Assembly: GCF_007859675.1 (NCBI RefSeq)
Contig: NZ_CP042305.1
Location: 682,001 to 746,000 of the forward strand
DNA length: 64,000 nt
Direction of reading: 5' to 3'
Source: Humibacter ginsenosidimutans
GTDB taxonomy: Bacteria; Actinomycetota; Actinomycetes; Actinomycetales; Microbacteriaceae
Shown piece after piece: positions 26,949 to 36,109 of this stretch. Below the pieces are notes generated by a model. It did not search any database and had not been told where the DNA came from. It saw nothing but the letters and a program-made list of their open reading frames with translations. A program made the translations under genes and the position numbers. How positions within the stretch are numbered: the stretch's first letter is position 1; every line of letters starts with the position of its first letter.

Positions 26949-28297
26949 CTGTCTCGTCCCTTCGTCGCTGCGGACTCGTGTTCGGTGCCGGATGCCGGCC
27001 CCTGGGCAGAAAGCGGCGCGGTGGATGCCTCGTCGAGCCCGAACAGCGCGGTGTCGCGTTCGGCCACCACGGTGCTGATCACACGTCGCCTGCCTTCAGC
27101 GCGATCCGCCGTCAACCTGAGCCCGTCGATCGTGGCCACCGACCCCTCGGCGGGAAGCCGGCCGAGCACCTTGGAGAGCAGGCCGCCGACGGAGTCCACG
27201 TCGTCGTCGTCGAGCTCGATGCCGAACAGGTCGCCGAGCTCATCGACGGGAAGGCGGGTGCTCACCCGGAACCGGCCGTCGCCGAGCTGCTCGATCATCG
27301 GCACGTCGTGGTCGTACTCGTCGGAGATGTCGCCGACGAGCTCTTCGATGAGGTCTTCGAGCGTGACGAGGCCTGCGATGCCGCCGTACTCGTCGACCAC
27401 CATCGCCAGATGGTTCGACTCGAGCTGCATCTGGCGCAGCAGCACATCGGCCTTCTTCGACTCCGGCACGAACAAGGCCGGCCTGACCAGCTCGTCGACC
27501 GTGGCCACGTCGACGTCGAGAGGGCGCTCGTACGCCTGCTTCGCCACATCGCGCAGATAGAGGATGCCGGCCACCTGGTCGACGTCGTCACCCACCACGG
27601 GCACACGCGAGACGCCCTTGGCCAGAAAGAGGCTCATGGCCGATGCCACGCTCGCCCCCGAGTCGATGGTCACCATGTCGGTGCGCGGGATCATCACCTC
27701 GCGGACGAGCGTGTCCCCGAACTCGAAGATCGAGTGGATCAGCTCTCTGTCGTCCTCTTCGAGCACGTCGAGCTCGGTGGCCTCGTCGACGATGCTGAGC
27801 AGCTGCTCCTCGTTCGCCACGGCGGCCGAGCGGGCTCGAGACGGGGTGACCCGGTTGCCGAGCACGACGAGACCTCGTGCGATGGGGCCGATCAGCACGC
27901 GGATGCCGTGCACGAGGGGGGCTGTGGCACGCAGCATCCCCTTCGCGTGCGCGCGCCCGACGCTGCGCGGGCTCGTGCCCACGAGCACGAACGACGCTCC
28001 CGTCATGATCGCGGCGGCGAGGATGAGCGCGAGCCACCACTGTGGCACCAGGCTGGAGAAGGCCAGGGTGACGAGCACCGCCGCTGTGGTCTCGGCGATG
28101 ATGCGCGCGAAGCTGACGGCGTTGAGGTGCGCGCCCGGATCGTCGGCGACGGCCGTGAGCGAGGCGCGGAAACGCGACGTCTGCGCCAGCTCGGCGATGT
28201 CGCCGCGCGATTGCACCGAGATCGCGGCGTCCACCGCAGCCATCAGGCCGCCGAACGCCACCAGCAGCACTGCGACGACGAAGAACAGCGCGATCAC
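26945..28297 (-). CDS. CNNM/CBS-domain membrane protein (HlyC/CorC family)
   Basis: A 450-residue protein: an N-terminal DUF21 domain with about four helices (residues 1-150), a CBS pair (about 200-330; MIPRTDMVTIDSGASVASAM and LVRPALFVPESKKADVLLRQM) and a C-terminal transporter-associated domain (VSTRLPVDELGDLFGIEL). The family is linked to Mg/Co transport or efflux; the hemolysin name is historical. GTG 28297 has GGGAG six bases upstream. Its place between ybeY and era is the standard actinobacterial order. Confidence 0.92.
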   Translation of the reverse strand: MIALFFVVAVLLVAFGGLMAAVDAAISVQSRGDIAELAQTSRFRASLTAVADDPGAHLNAVSFARIIAETTAAVLVTLAFSSLVPQWWLALILAAAIMTGASFVLVGTSPRSVGRAHAKGMLRATAPLVHGIRVLIGPIARGLVVLGNRVTPSRARSAAVANEEQLLSIVDEATELDVLEEDDRELIHSIFEFGDTLVREVMIPRTDMVTIDSGASVASAMSLFLAKGVSRVPVVGDDVDQVAGILYLRDVAKQAYERPLDVDVATVDELVRPALFVPESKKADVLLRQMQLESNHLAMVVDEYGGIAGLVTLEDLIEELVGDISDEYDHDVPMIEQLGDGRFRVSTRLPVDELGDLFGIELDDDDVDSVGGLLSKVLGRLPAEGSVATIDGLRLTADRAEGRRRVISTVVAERDTALFGLDEASTAPLSAQGPASGTEHESAATKGRDR

Positions 28298-28310
28298 GAA
28301 GCGCTCCCGC

Positions 28311-28772
28311 CTATCGTCGTCGTTCGGCGACGGCGAAGCCCACCAGAATGTCGCGCTGGATGGCGAACATCTCGCGTTCCTCGTCGGGCTCCGCGTGGTC
28401 GAACCCGAGCAGGTGCAGGATGCCGTGGGTCGTCAGCAGCTTCAGCTCGTCCATCAGACCGTGGCCGGCGGCCTCCGCCTGTGCTCCGGCCACCTGCGGG
28501 CAGAGCACGACGTCGCCGAGCAGTCCGGCAGGCGTCGGCTCGTCTTCGGTGCCCGGGCGCAGCTCGTCCATGGGAAAGCTCAGCACGTCGGTCGGGCCCG
28601 GCTCGTCCATCCACTGCACGTGCAGCTGTTCCATGGCGGCCTCGTCGACCAGCAGGATCGCGAGCTCGGCCTCGGTGGAGACGTGCATCATGTCGAGCGC
28701 GAAGGCGGCGAGCCTCTGCAAGGCGGCCTCGTCGACCTCGACGGCCGACTCGTTGTTGACTTCGATGCTCAC
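28311..28772 (-). CDS. ybeY: Endoribonuclease YbeY
   Basis: A 153-residue metalloendoribonuclease involved in rRNA 3' processing and ribosome quality control. The zinc site is [16 protein letters not shown] with three histidines, preceded by DVLSFPMDE and GDVVLCP. GTG 28772 follows AGAGGA at five bases. It lies between phoH and the CBS-domain gene. Confidence 0.95.
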   Translation of the reverse strand: MSIEVNNESAVEVDEAALQRLAAFALDMMHVSTEAELAILLVDEAAMEQLHVQWMDEPGPTDVLSFPMDELRPGTEDEPTPAGLLGDVVLCPQVAGAQAEAAGHGLMDELKLLTTHGILHLLGFDHAEPDEEREMFAIQRDILVGFAVAERRR

Positions 28773-28850
28773 GGTGTCCTCTTGCTGTCGTTCGTTCGTC
28801 GGCCGGTTCGCGGTGCGGGCGTCGGAGATCTCATCCGCGCTCCCGCATGC

Positions 28851-29958
28851 TCATCGGCGCTTGGGGAGGTGGTCGCGCGGCATGCCGGAGCGACGCTCCG
28901 CGCGGTTCGCGAACTCACGCGCCTGTTCGCGCTCGTAGTGCTCGGCCTGCCTGCGCGCGTCGTACTCGGTGTAGGCATCCACGATCCGCCCGACGAGCGA
29001 GTGCCGAACGACGTCGTCGCTCGTGAGGCGTGAGAAGTGGATGTCATCGATGCCGTCGAGCACGCGTGTCACGAGCCGCAGACCGCTCGCGGAGGACGGT
29101 AGGTCGATCTGCGTGATGTCGCCCGTCACCACCATCCTGGAGCCGAAGCCCAGACGCGTGAGGAACATCTTCATCTGCTCCGGCGTGGTGTTCTGAGCCT
29201 CGTCGAGCACGACGAACGAGTTGTTGAGGGTTCGTCCGCGCATGTAGGCGAGCGGGGCGACTTCGATGGTGCCGCTGGCCAGCAGCTTCGGCACGAGCTC
29301 CGGGTCCATCATCTCGTTGAGCGCGTCGTAGAGCGGCCTCAGGTAGGGGTCGATCTTGTCGGTGAGCGTGCCGGGCAGGTAGCCCAGCCGCTCGCCTGCC
29401 TCGATGGCGGGCCTGGAGAGGATGATGCGTTCGACCTCTTTGCGCTGCAGCGCCTGCACGGCCTTGGCCATCGCCAGGTAGGTCTTGCCCGTGCCGGCCG
29501 GGCCGATGCCGAACACGATCGTGTTCTGATCGATGGCGTCGACGTATTCCTTCTGTCCGAGAGTCTTGGGTCGGATGCTCTTGCCCCGCGAGGTCAGGAT
29601 CACCTGCCCCAGCACGTCGACGGGCTTGGAACCACCGCGCAAGATGCGCGCCGAACTCTCTACCTCCACCGGTCCCAGCTCCTGTCCATCCCGAACCATC
29701 ACGAGCAGCTCCTCCACCAGCCGACGGGCCGCCTCGACCTGCTGCCCGTCGCCGGTGAGGGAGATGTCATTGCCTCGCACATGCACGTTGACGAGGGGGG
29801 AACTGCTTCTCGATCGTCGTCAGCAGGCGGTCTTGGGCGCCCAGAAGACGCACCATCGCCACACCGTCGATGTGCAGCCGGGCCTCCACGGCCCCCGACA
29901 CTCCCTGTGTCTCCCCCGTCGCGCCGACCGGAGCCGGCGTCTCGTCACTTCGAGCCAA
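28851..29958 (-). CDS. PhoH-family ATPase, apparent +1 frameshift near the N-terminus
   Basis: A P-loop ATPase of the PhoH family. The ATPase part has GPAGTGKTYLAMA (Walker A), LSRPAIEAGERLGYLPG, FVVLDEAQNTTPEQMK (Walker B) and the GDITQIDLP motif. The family N-terminus, VRLLGAQDRLLTTIEKQFP, sits in another frame and joins VNVHVRGNDISLTG if the six-base G run at 29795-29800 had five. The best start is TTG 29958, overlapping the HIT gene end, with GGAAGG five bases upstream. Corrected length is about 368 residues. Read from GTG 29786 it would lose the conserved N-terminus. Confidence 0.9.
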
Positions 29959-30301
29959 GTGTTCCTTCCGCCAGTCCTCCGCCGAGCACATGAGCGTGCA
30001 CGTGGAAGACGGTCTGTCCTGCGGCCTCGCCGTTGTTGAAGATCAGGCGGAACTCACCGCCCGTGCGCTGGTCCGCGATCTGCTTCGCCACCTCGACCAC
30101 GTGCGCGAGCAGCGCGGAGTCCGCCGCCGCGAGTTCCACCACATCGCGATAGGCCTCCGTCTTCGGCACGATCACCACGTGCACGGGGGCCTGCGGCGCG
30201 ATGTCGTTGAACGCGATCACGCTGTCGTCTTCGTAGACGACGTCGGCGGGGATCTCCCTGCGGATGATGCGCGTGAACACGCTCGGCTCGGTCGAAGTCA
30301 T
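29945..30301 (-). CDS. HIT-family (histidine triad) hydrolase
   Basis: A 118-residue HINT-type protein, probably a purine nucleoside phosphoramidate hydrolase. It shows FTRIIRREIPADVVYEDDSVIAFNDI, HVVIVPK and the catalytic triad FHVHAHVLGG near the C-terminus. ATG 30301 lies seven bases after TAGAAT, so a leaderless start is preferred over the in-frame ATG at 30310, which would fall within the -10 region. Confidence 0.94.
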   Translation of the reverse strand: MTSTEPSVFTRIIRREIPADVVYEDDSVIAFNDIAPQAPVHVVIVPKTEAYRDVVELAAADSALLAHVVEVAKQIADQRTGGEFRLIFNNGEAAGQTVFHVHAHVLGGGLAEGTLGSK

Positions 30302-30308
30302 GCCTGCC

Positions 30309-30314
30309 ATTCTA
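30309..30314 (-). promoter_or_regulatory. -10 box of the HIT-phoH genes (leaderless)
   Basis: TAGAAT on the minus strand, seven bases upstream of ATG 30301. It overlaps the alternative ATG 30310, arguing against that start. Confidence 0.5.
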
Positions 30315-30344
30315 TGAAAGCGGTCCGACAGGCGGCGAATGTGA

Positions 30345-31082
30345 TCACCAGCGTCCGAGCGCGGCGTTCAGCACCGCGATGGCCGCCGGTCCCGCGCTGG
30401 AGGTGCGCAGCACGGAGTCGCCGAGGCGCACGGAGGTCGCACCGGCCTCGCGCAGCAGCGCGGACTCCCCGGGCGAGACGCCGCCTTCCGGGCCGACGAC
30501 GAGCACGAGGTCGCGGTCGTCTGCGGCCTCGAAGCGGATGCCGGTGAGCGGCTCGGGCGCGCCCGGCTCGAGCACGAGCATCCTGCTGCCCGCGGCCCGC
30601 AGCGTCAGCTGCTTCGTCGTCACCGGATCGGTGACCTGGGGCAGCCAGGAACGCACCGACTGCTTGGTCGCCTCGCGCACGATGCTGCGCCAGCGCTGAA
30701 CGCCCTTGCGCACCTTGTCGCCGCTCCATCGTGAGACCGAGCGGGTCGCCTGCCACGGCACGACCTCGTCGACGCCGAGCTCCACGGATGTCTGCACCGC
30801 CAGCTCGTCCCTGCCGCCCTTGGCCAGCGCCTGCACGAGCACGATCCGCGGTCGCGCCGCCTCTGTGCGGTCGAGGCGCCGCACCTGCACGATCACACGG
30901 GACGGATCGGCCGTGGTGACGATCCCGTGCATGAGAAGGCCGCGGCCGTCGGAGACCGTCAGGTCATCGCCGACGCGCGTTCGGCTGACGCCGACGGCGT
31001 GCTTGGCCTCCGCCCCGTCGAGCTCGATCTCGCCGCCGACCGTCGCGTCGGCGAGATCCTCGCGCAGGTAGAGGTTGGCCAT
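30345..31082 (-). CDS. rsmE: 16S rRNA (uracil-1498-N3)-methyltransferase
   Basis: A 245-residue SPOUT methyltransferase acting on helix 44 of 16S rRNA. The N-terminal PUA-like part includes AKHAVGVSRTRVGDDLTVSDG, and the knotted SAM site includes VLVVGPEGGVSPGE and VRLGDSVLRTSSAGPAA near the C-terminus. It starts two bases after the dnaJ stop, so it is part of the hrcA-dnaJ transcript. Confidence 0.95.
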   Translation of the reverse strand: MANLYLREDLADATVGGEIELDGAEAKHAVGVSRTRVGDDLTVSDGRGLLMHGIVTTADPSRVIVQVRRLDRTEAARPRIVLVQALAKGGRDELAVQTSVELGVDEVVPWQATRSVSRWSGDKVRKGVQRWRSIVREATKQSVRSWLPQVTDPVTTKQLTLRAAGSRMLVLEPGAPEPLTGIRFEAADDRDLVLVVGPEGGVSPGESALLREAGATSVRLGDSVLRTSSAGPAAIAVLNAALGRW

Positions 31083-31083
31083 G

Positions 31084-32184
31084 TCAGAGGAACCGATCGC
31101 GCAGCTTGGCGAACAGACCCTGCTGGAAACGTGCGAGTGCTGGGGTGTCCTGCTTGTGGTGCGCGGCGAACTGCTCGATCAGCTCGCGCTCCTTGCGATC
31201 GAGCTTGGTTGGCGTGACGACCTGCACGCCGACGCGGAGATCGCCGCGCCCCGAGCCGCGCAGGTGCGTGATGCCGCGGCCCTTCACGGTGAGCACGTCG
31301 GCGCTTTGCACGCCAGCCTTGATCTCCACGTCGATGTCCCCGTCGAGCGCCTTCACCGTGGCATGCGTGCCGAGCACGGCATCCGCCATCGAGACCGTCA
31401 GCGTGCACAGCAGGTCGTCGCCGTCACGGCTGAACACGTCGTGGTGGCGCACCTTGATCTCCAGGTACAGGTCGCCGTTGGGGCCGCCCGCCGGTCCTGC
31501 CTCGCCACTGCCCGGCATCTGCAGCCGCAGCCCGGTGTCGACACCGGCGGGGATGTCCACCGGCACGGTCCGACGCGCACGCACGCGGCCCTGACCCTGG
31601 CAGGTGACGCAGGGCGTCGCGATGACCGTGCCGTAGCCGCGGCACGTGCCGCACGGCGACGAGGTCATCATGTTGCCGAGCAGCGAACGCACGGTGCGCT
31701 GGATGCTGCCGGTTCCGTGGCAGATGTCGCACGTCACGGGCGAGGTGCCCGGCTGGCAGCACGAGCCTCCGCACGTCTCGCAGACCACGGCGGTGTCGAC
31801 CTCGAGGTCGCGGTGCGCCCCGAAGATCACCTCGTCGAGATCGACCTCGACCCTCAGCAGGGCGTCCTGGCCGCGCTCGCGACGCGACCGCGGACCGCGC
31901 TGCTGTCCTGCCGCGCCGCCGCCGAAGAACGTGTCGAAGATGTCGCCGAAGCCGTTGAAGCCCGCCCCCTCGAATCCGGCCTGCGGGCCGAGATCGTACT
32001 GCTGACGTTGCTGGGGATCGCTGAGCACGTCATAGGCGTGGGTCACGAGCTTGAAACGCTCCGATGCCTCGGGGCTGGGGTTCACATCGGGATGCAGCTC
32101 ACGGGCGAGGCGTCGGTACGCCTTCTTGATCTCGTCGGGGCTGGCGTCGCGCGCGACGCCCAGGACTTCATAGTGGTCGGCCAC
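31084..32184 (-). CDS. dnaJ: Chaperone DnaJ (type I, DnaJ2-like)
   Basis: A 366-residue Hsp70 co-chaperone. The J domain (residues 1-65) has [31 protein letters not shown] with the HPD loop. A Gly/Phe-rich linker follows, then four zinc motifs: [24 protein letters not shown] and CVTCQGQG. The first departs from CxxCxGxG at its last position. The C-terminal substrate domain is complete. GTG 32184 has AAAGGA upstream at a somewhat long spacing. It follows hrcA and would share its heat-shock control. Confidence 0.96.
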   Translation of the reverse strand: MADHYEVLGVARDASPDEIKKAYRRLARELHPDVNPSPEASERFKLVTHAYDVLSDPQQRQQYDLGPQAGFEGAGFNGFGDIFDTFFGGGAAGQQRGPRSRRERGQDALLRVEVDLDEVIFGAHRDLEVDTAVVCETCGGSCCQPGTSPVTCDICHGTGSIQRTVRSLLGNMMTSSPCGTCRGYGTVIATPCVTCQGQGRVRARRTVPVDIPAGVDTGLRLQMPGSGEAGPAGGPNGDLYLEIKVRHHDVFSRDGDDLLCTLTVSMADAVLGTHATVKALDGDIDVEIKAGVQSADVLTVKGRGITHLRGSGRGDLRVGVQVVTPTKLDRKERELIEQFAAHHKQDTPALARFQQGLFAKLRDRFL

Positions 32185-32248
32185 AGAAGGGGGGTTCCTT
32201 TAACTTTGTCGTGTGCTGATTCTCGGTCGGCCAGTGCTCACCTGGCGA

Positions 32249-33283
32249 TCATTCGCCGAGCAGCCGGGACAGATAGCGGGCCACCGCGCGCACGGCGGCC
32301 ATGTTGTTGGAGTAGTCCATGCGGGTGGGGCCGAGCACGCCGAGCCGAGCGACGTCGGTGCCGCTGCCCGCATATCCGCTGGCGACCACCGAGGCCTCGG
32401 AGAAGAGCGCTGTCGCGTTCTCGCGGCCGATGAGCACGGAGACGCCATGCTGCTCCTGCGCCATCTCGCCGAACAGCTTGAGCAGCTCGACCTGCTCTTC
32501 GATCGCCTCGAGCACCGGAGTGACACTCCCACTGAAGTCGTGCTCGGTGCGCACGAGGTTGGCGGCGCCGGCCATGATCAGGCGCTCCTGCCTGGTGGAC
32601 TCGATCTGTTCCACGATCACCTGGCAGAGCGCCGCCGCCTGCTCGCGCGACTGCGGCGTCCAGCGATCGGCCGGGAGGGATGCCGCGAGCCCGCGAAGCA
32701 CGGATGCCGCGTCGGCCAGGCGCATCCCGGCCGTCTGTGCGTTGACCTGCGCTCTCAGCTCGGCAAGGGCATCCTCACCGAGCTCTCCGTCCGGCTCCCC
32801 CACGCCCTGCTCCACGACGCCGGAATCGGCGATGAGCACGCAGAGAACGCGCCGAGGCGCGAGCGGCACGAACTCGATGTGCCGCACCCGCGCCCTCGAG
32901 ACCGACGGGTACTGCACCATCGCCACCTGGTGTGTGAGTTGCGCCAGCAGCCGAACGGTGCGCGCCAGCACGTCGTCGACGTCGACCGACTGGCCGAGGA
33001 ACACCTCGATGGCCTGTCTCTGCGCCGACGACAACGGTCGAACGTCGGACATGCGGTCCACGAACAGGCGGTAGCCCTTGTCGGTCGGCACCCGTCCCGA
33101 CGACGTGTGCGGCGCCACGATCAGGTCTTCCTCTTCGAGAGCCGCCATGTCGTTGCGGATGGTCGCCGCGCTGACGCCGAACCCGTGCCTGTCGACGATG
33201 CTCTTGGAGCCGACGGGCTCCCGGGAGGCGACGTAGTCCTGCACGATCACCCTGAGCACCTCGAGGCTGCGTTCGGTCACCAT
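32249..33283 (-). CDS. hrcA: Heat-inducible transcription repressor HrcA
   Basis: A 344-residue repressor that binds CIRCE elements and is controlled by GroEL availability. The N-terminal winged helix reads LEVLRVIVQDYVASREPVGSKSIVDRHGFGVSAATIRNDMAALEEEDLI, followed by HTSSGRVPTDKGYR. The C-terminal GAF-like domain ends with LGPTRMDYSNNMAAVRAVARYL. Length is normal. A CIRCE element lies 49 bases upstream, so hrcA and the genes after it are self-repressed. Confidence 0.97.
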   Translation of the reverse strand: MVTERSLEVLRVIVQDYVASREPVGSKSIVDRHGFGVSAATIRNDMAALEEEDLIVAPHTSSGRVPTDKGYRLFVDRMSDVRPLSSAQRQAIEVFLGQSVDVDDVLARTVRLLAQLTHQVAMVQYPSVSRARVRHIEFVPLAPRRVLCVLIADSGVVEQGVGEPDGELGEDALAELRAQVNAQTAGMRLADAASVLRGLAASLPADRWTPQSREQAAALCQVIVEQIESTRQERLIMAGAANLVRTEHDFSGSVTPVLEAIEEQVELLKLFGEMAQEQHGVSVLIGRENATALFSEASVVASGYAGSGTDVARLGVLGPTRMDYSNNMAAVRAVARYLSRLLGE

Positions 33284-33331
33284 CCCGACATCGTCCTCCA
33301 GGCTCGTCGCTCAGCAACGGCACCGCGCCGC

Positions 33332-33363
33332 TGGCACTCGGTACCCGTGAGTGCCAATCATAT
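33332..33363 (-). promoter_or_regulatory. CIRCE operator overlapping the hrcA -10 box
   Basis: A 27-base inverted repeat at 33332-33358, TTGGCACTC-N9-GAGTGCCAG on the minus strand, differs from the CIRCE consensus by G for A at position four of each arm, plus the final base. A TATGAT -10 at 33358-33363 abuts it, so bound HrcA would block transcription initiation. The repeat lies upstream of hrcA-dnaJ. Confidence 0.92.
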
Positions 33364-33415
33364 CGTGCGTGCCCGAGGGGATGCCGCGTGCCGGGCGGCG
33401 AGGCGCCGCACGCAC

Positions 33416-33453
33416 GTGGGCGGGAAGACGGACCTCCGCCTCCCCGCCCACGA
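33416..33453 (-). terminator. Hairpin terminator after the Pro/Gln-rich membrane protein gene
   Basis: A perfect 10-bp stem (33416-33425 with 33444-33453) with an 18-base partly paired loop follows the gene stop at 33463 by ten bases. There is no U tract, so it may act weakly or only stabilise the 3' end. Confidence 0.5.
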
Positions 33454-33462
33454 TGCACGGCG

Positions 33463-34769
33463 TCAGTCGAAGGTGACGACGACCTTGCCGTCCTTGATCG
33501 TGATGTCGGCGCTGGCGTAGCCCGCTCCGGCCTCGATCTGCTCCGAACCGGTGCCGCCGTCATACGTCTCACCGGTGATGGTCGCCGAGAACGATCCGTC
33601 GTCGAGCTTGAACTGGTTGTAGCTGTCTGAGTCGTCGACGGAGACCTTGGGATGGGTCCCGATCTTCACGGCCACCTTCGATCCGGTGATCATGACGTTG
33701 TCGGGAAATCCGAGCTCGATGCCGCAATCCTCGATCTGGTAGTAGTCGGTCAGCGTCGCACACTTGTCGTAGTGAGCGTCCACCTGCTTCTGCACGGCGT
33801 CGACGTACTTCTGCGACGGCGTGAGAGACACGCCCTTGATCGTGGTCGCCGCGTCGGGAGCGGCTGTCACCGTGACGGACTCGCTGAGCGTGTAGAACTG
33901 GTTCGGCGATGTCGCTTCGTAGAGGCCAGGGTAGGCGACCATGCCGTAGTCGTCGACAGTGACCGCCGTGCTGCTGCCCTTCACGGAGTAGCCGGCGTTG
34001 CTCGACGACGATGAGCCGTCGAGCATGGGCAGGCGGTAGGTGAGGCCCTCCCGCACGTACCAGCCCTTGGCATCCTTCTGCAGCTGCATGGTGTCGTGAT
34101 ACGACGTGCCGCCCAACGAGTACGTCACGTAGACGTAGGTCAGATCGGATGAGCGGCTTGACGCCGTCCTCGTCACCTTCGCGTCGGTGATCTTGGCCTT
34201 GGCGCTCGACAACACGCTGTTCGTGAGCATCGCATTGTCATGCTCCGCGGTGTTCACGTGGGCGAGCCGGTTCGCGCTCGTGGCGTCGCCTTTTGCCAGA
34301 GCGCTCAGATAGCTCTCCGCCGCGGCCTTCGCCCCGTTGCCGCCGAGGAGGGCGAACAACAGCACGACGCCGACGACGATCAGGGCGATGAAGACCGCAC
34401 CGCCGCCGATGACCCACCAGATCCACGGCCTGACGCCCCGGCGAGGACCCAGCCCGCCGGCGGCTGGCCGGGGTACTGCCCGGGATACGACCCGTTCGGG
34501 ACCGGAGGCGCGTAGGGCTGCTGCGCGTACTGGGGAGGATATGGCTGCTGCGCCCCCTGCTGCGGGTAAGGCGGCAAGGGCTGCTGTTGGGCGTACGCCG
34601 GCGGCTGCTGGGGCGGCTGCGACGGGTCGTGCGTCTCCGGGCCGGGTTGCTGCGGCGACGGCCGCTGCTCAGCGGTTTCGGCCGTCGCGGGTTCGGGGCC
34701 ATCCCCATCGGGGAGAGCGGGGCGAGCCGACGGCTCACGGGAATCGGTCGGACCGTTCTGGTCTGTCAC
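33463..34769 (-). CDS. Pro/Gln-rich single-pass membrane protein, apparent -1 frameshift
   Basis: Two frames belong together. From GTG 34769 (GAGGAG upstream) runs a cytoplasmic tail rich in Pro, Gln and Tyr, ending PPAGW. The second frame holds RRGVRPWIWW, one transmembrane helix (VIGGGAVFIALIVVGVVLLFALL) and a roughly 300-residue outer domain. They join if the CCC at 34448-34450 had one more base. Corrected length is about 435 residues. The membrane-proximal NGAKAAAESYLSALAKGDA resembles the DUF4878/lumazine-binding-like fold. Two cysteines in DKCATLTDYYQIEDC may form a disulfide. Function unknown. Confidence 0.75.
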
Positions 34770-34998
34770 GGCGGGATCTCCTCGGGGTGACGGGGGAACG
34801 CGAGTCAAAGGATTCTCAGAATATCGGACCGGGTTGTCTGGTCGAAATCATCCGGTAGGCGAACGACCTCGGCAGGTCGAGCTCCGCGCGTTGCGGGGCC
34901 TTTCGACGGGGCAGTACTCTGTTGCGCGCGTTCGGCCATGCCGTCGCACCATCGCACGCGAGCCGACGGTTCGCACCCAAGTCGAAAGGCCCCGTGTC

Positions 34999-35553
34999 AT
35001 GAGTGACCAACAGGACCAGCAGCATCCGACCGATCCGGCGCAGCAGCCGGGCTCGCAGCAGTACGGGCAGCAGCCCCCGTACGGGCAGCAACAGTACGGA
35101 CAACAGCAGTACGGACAACAGCAGTACGGACAACAGCAGTACGGACAACAGCCCTCTGGACAGCCTCAGTACGCTGCGCCGGCGCCGCCGCTCTCGCCGG
35201 AGGCCGACAGAACAGCGGCGATGTGGGCGCACATCGGCGGCATCGTCGGATTCCTGCCGTCGCTGATCATCTGGCTGGTGCTGAAAGACCGCGGTCCCCG
35301 CACGAACATCGAGGCGAAGGAAGCGCTGAACTGGCAGATCACCTTCACCATCGTGTACATCGGCCTCTGGATCGTGACGACCGTGGTCGGCGGGGTGGCC
35401 TCTGCGATCGGGCTCTGGTTCGTGTCGGGACTGTTCGGCCTGCTGTTCTTCGCTCTCTGGGTGGTGAACGTGATCTTCTCGATCCAGGGCGGCGTCCGCG
35501 TCAATGCAGGGGGAAGCTACCGTTACCCGTGGAACTTCCGTTTCATCAAGTGA
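34999..35553 (+). CDS. DUF4870-type membrane protein with Gln/Tyr-rich repeat tail
   Basis: A 184-residue protein. The first 70 residues are low-complexity, with repeated GQQQY units. A hydrophobic domain of about three helices follows (WAHIGGIVGFLPSLIIWLVLKDR, ITFTIVYIGLWIVTTVVGG, LWFVSGLFGLLFFALWVVNVIFSI) and the end reads YRYPWNFRFIK. This is the DUF4870 pattern, of unknown function. ATG 34999 follows AAAGG at 11 bases. A longer upstream reading lacks conserved features. A paralogue follows at 35687. Confidence 0.85.
   Translation: MSDQQDQQHPTDPAQQPGSQQYGQQPPYGQQQYGQQQYGQQQYGQQQYGQQPSGQPQYAAPAPPLSPEADRTAAMWAHIGGIVGFLPSLIIWLVLKDRGPRTNIEAKEALNWQITFTIVYIGLWIVTTVVGGVASAIGLWFVSGLFGLLFFALWVVNVIFSIQGGVRVNAGGSYRYPWNFRFIK
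35092..35151 (+). repeat. Four perfect 15-bp tandem repeats within the DUF4870 gene
   Basis: CAGTACGGACAACAG is repeated four times without change, encoding QYGQQ units. Imperfect copies with G for A extend upstream from about 35058. The unit keeps frame, so copy-number change would only lengthen or shorten the tail. Confidence 0.95.
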
Positions 35554-35571
35554 CGCTCGGCTGTCGCTGAC

Positions 35572-35612
35572 GGGAAGAGCCTGGTGACGCCATGCCGTCG
35601 CCGGCTCTTCCC
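35572..35612 (+). terminator. Hairpin terminator after the first DUF4870 gene
   Basis: GGGAAGAGCC at 35572-35581 pairs perfectly with 35603-35612. An inner seven-pair stem (35583-35589 with 35596-35602, one G-U) follows a one-base bulge, with a CCATGC loop. There is no U tract. It ends the first DUF4870 transcript before the second gene. Confidence 0.65.
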
Positions 35613-35686
35613 CTGTGCGCCGCCGTGCCCTATGTTGATGGCGCGAAGCGCCCTTTCCGTGGCGCGGCCATACGAAGGAGCATGTC

Positions 35687-36106
35687 ATGAGCAACGTCCC
35701 TCCCCCGCCCCCTCCGCCCCAGAACCCGCCCCAGCAGCAGTACGGCGCTCCGCAGGGCTATCCCGACGGTGGGTTCAGCAACCTGCAGGTGAACCTCTGG
35801 CTGTCGGTCTTCTTCAGCTGGATTCCCGCACTGATCTACTACCTGGTCGACAAGGACAAGACCGCCGACCCGATTCGCAAGGCGAACGTCGACAACTTCA
35901 ACTTCCAGTTGATCCGTGTCATCGTCATTGTCGCGACGTACATCCTGGCCGTGATCCCGTTCATCGGCTGGATCCTCGCCCTGATCCTGTGGCTCGGGTC
36001 GATCGCCCTGTTCGTGATCGCGATCGTGCATGCGATCCAGATCCCGAACGCCATCCGTCAAGGCCGCGAGGCGAAGTACATCTTCACCGTCAACTGGGTC
36101 AAGTAG
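35687..36106 (+). CDS. DUF4870-type membrane protein, short paralogue
   Basis: A 139-residue protein with a poly-proline N-terminus (MSNVPPPPPPPQNPPQQQYG) and about three helices. Its VDKDKTADPIRKANVDNFNFQL segment and closing IRQGREAKYIFTVNWVK match the neighbour at 34999 in plan. GAAGGAG lies about six bases before the ATG, one of the best ribosome binding sites in the window. Function unknown. The repeated Pro/Gln-rich tails in this gene, its neighbour and the gene at 33463 suggest a common interaction role. Confidence 0.85.
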   Translation: MSNVPPPPPPPQNPPQQQYGAPQGYPDGGFSNLQVNLWLSVFFSWIPALIYYLVDKDKTADPIRKANVDNFNFQLIRVIVIVATYILAVIPFIGWILALILWLGSIALFVIAIVHAIQIPNAIRQGREAKYIFTVNWVK

Positions 36107-36109
36107 CCG

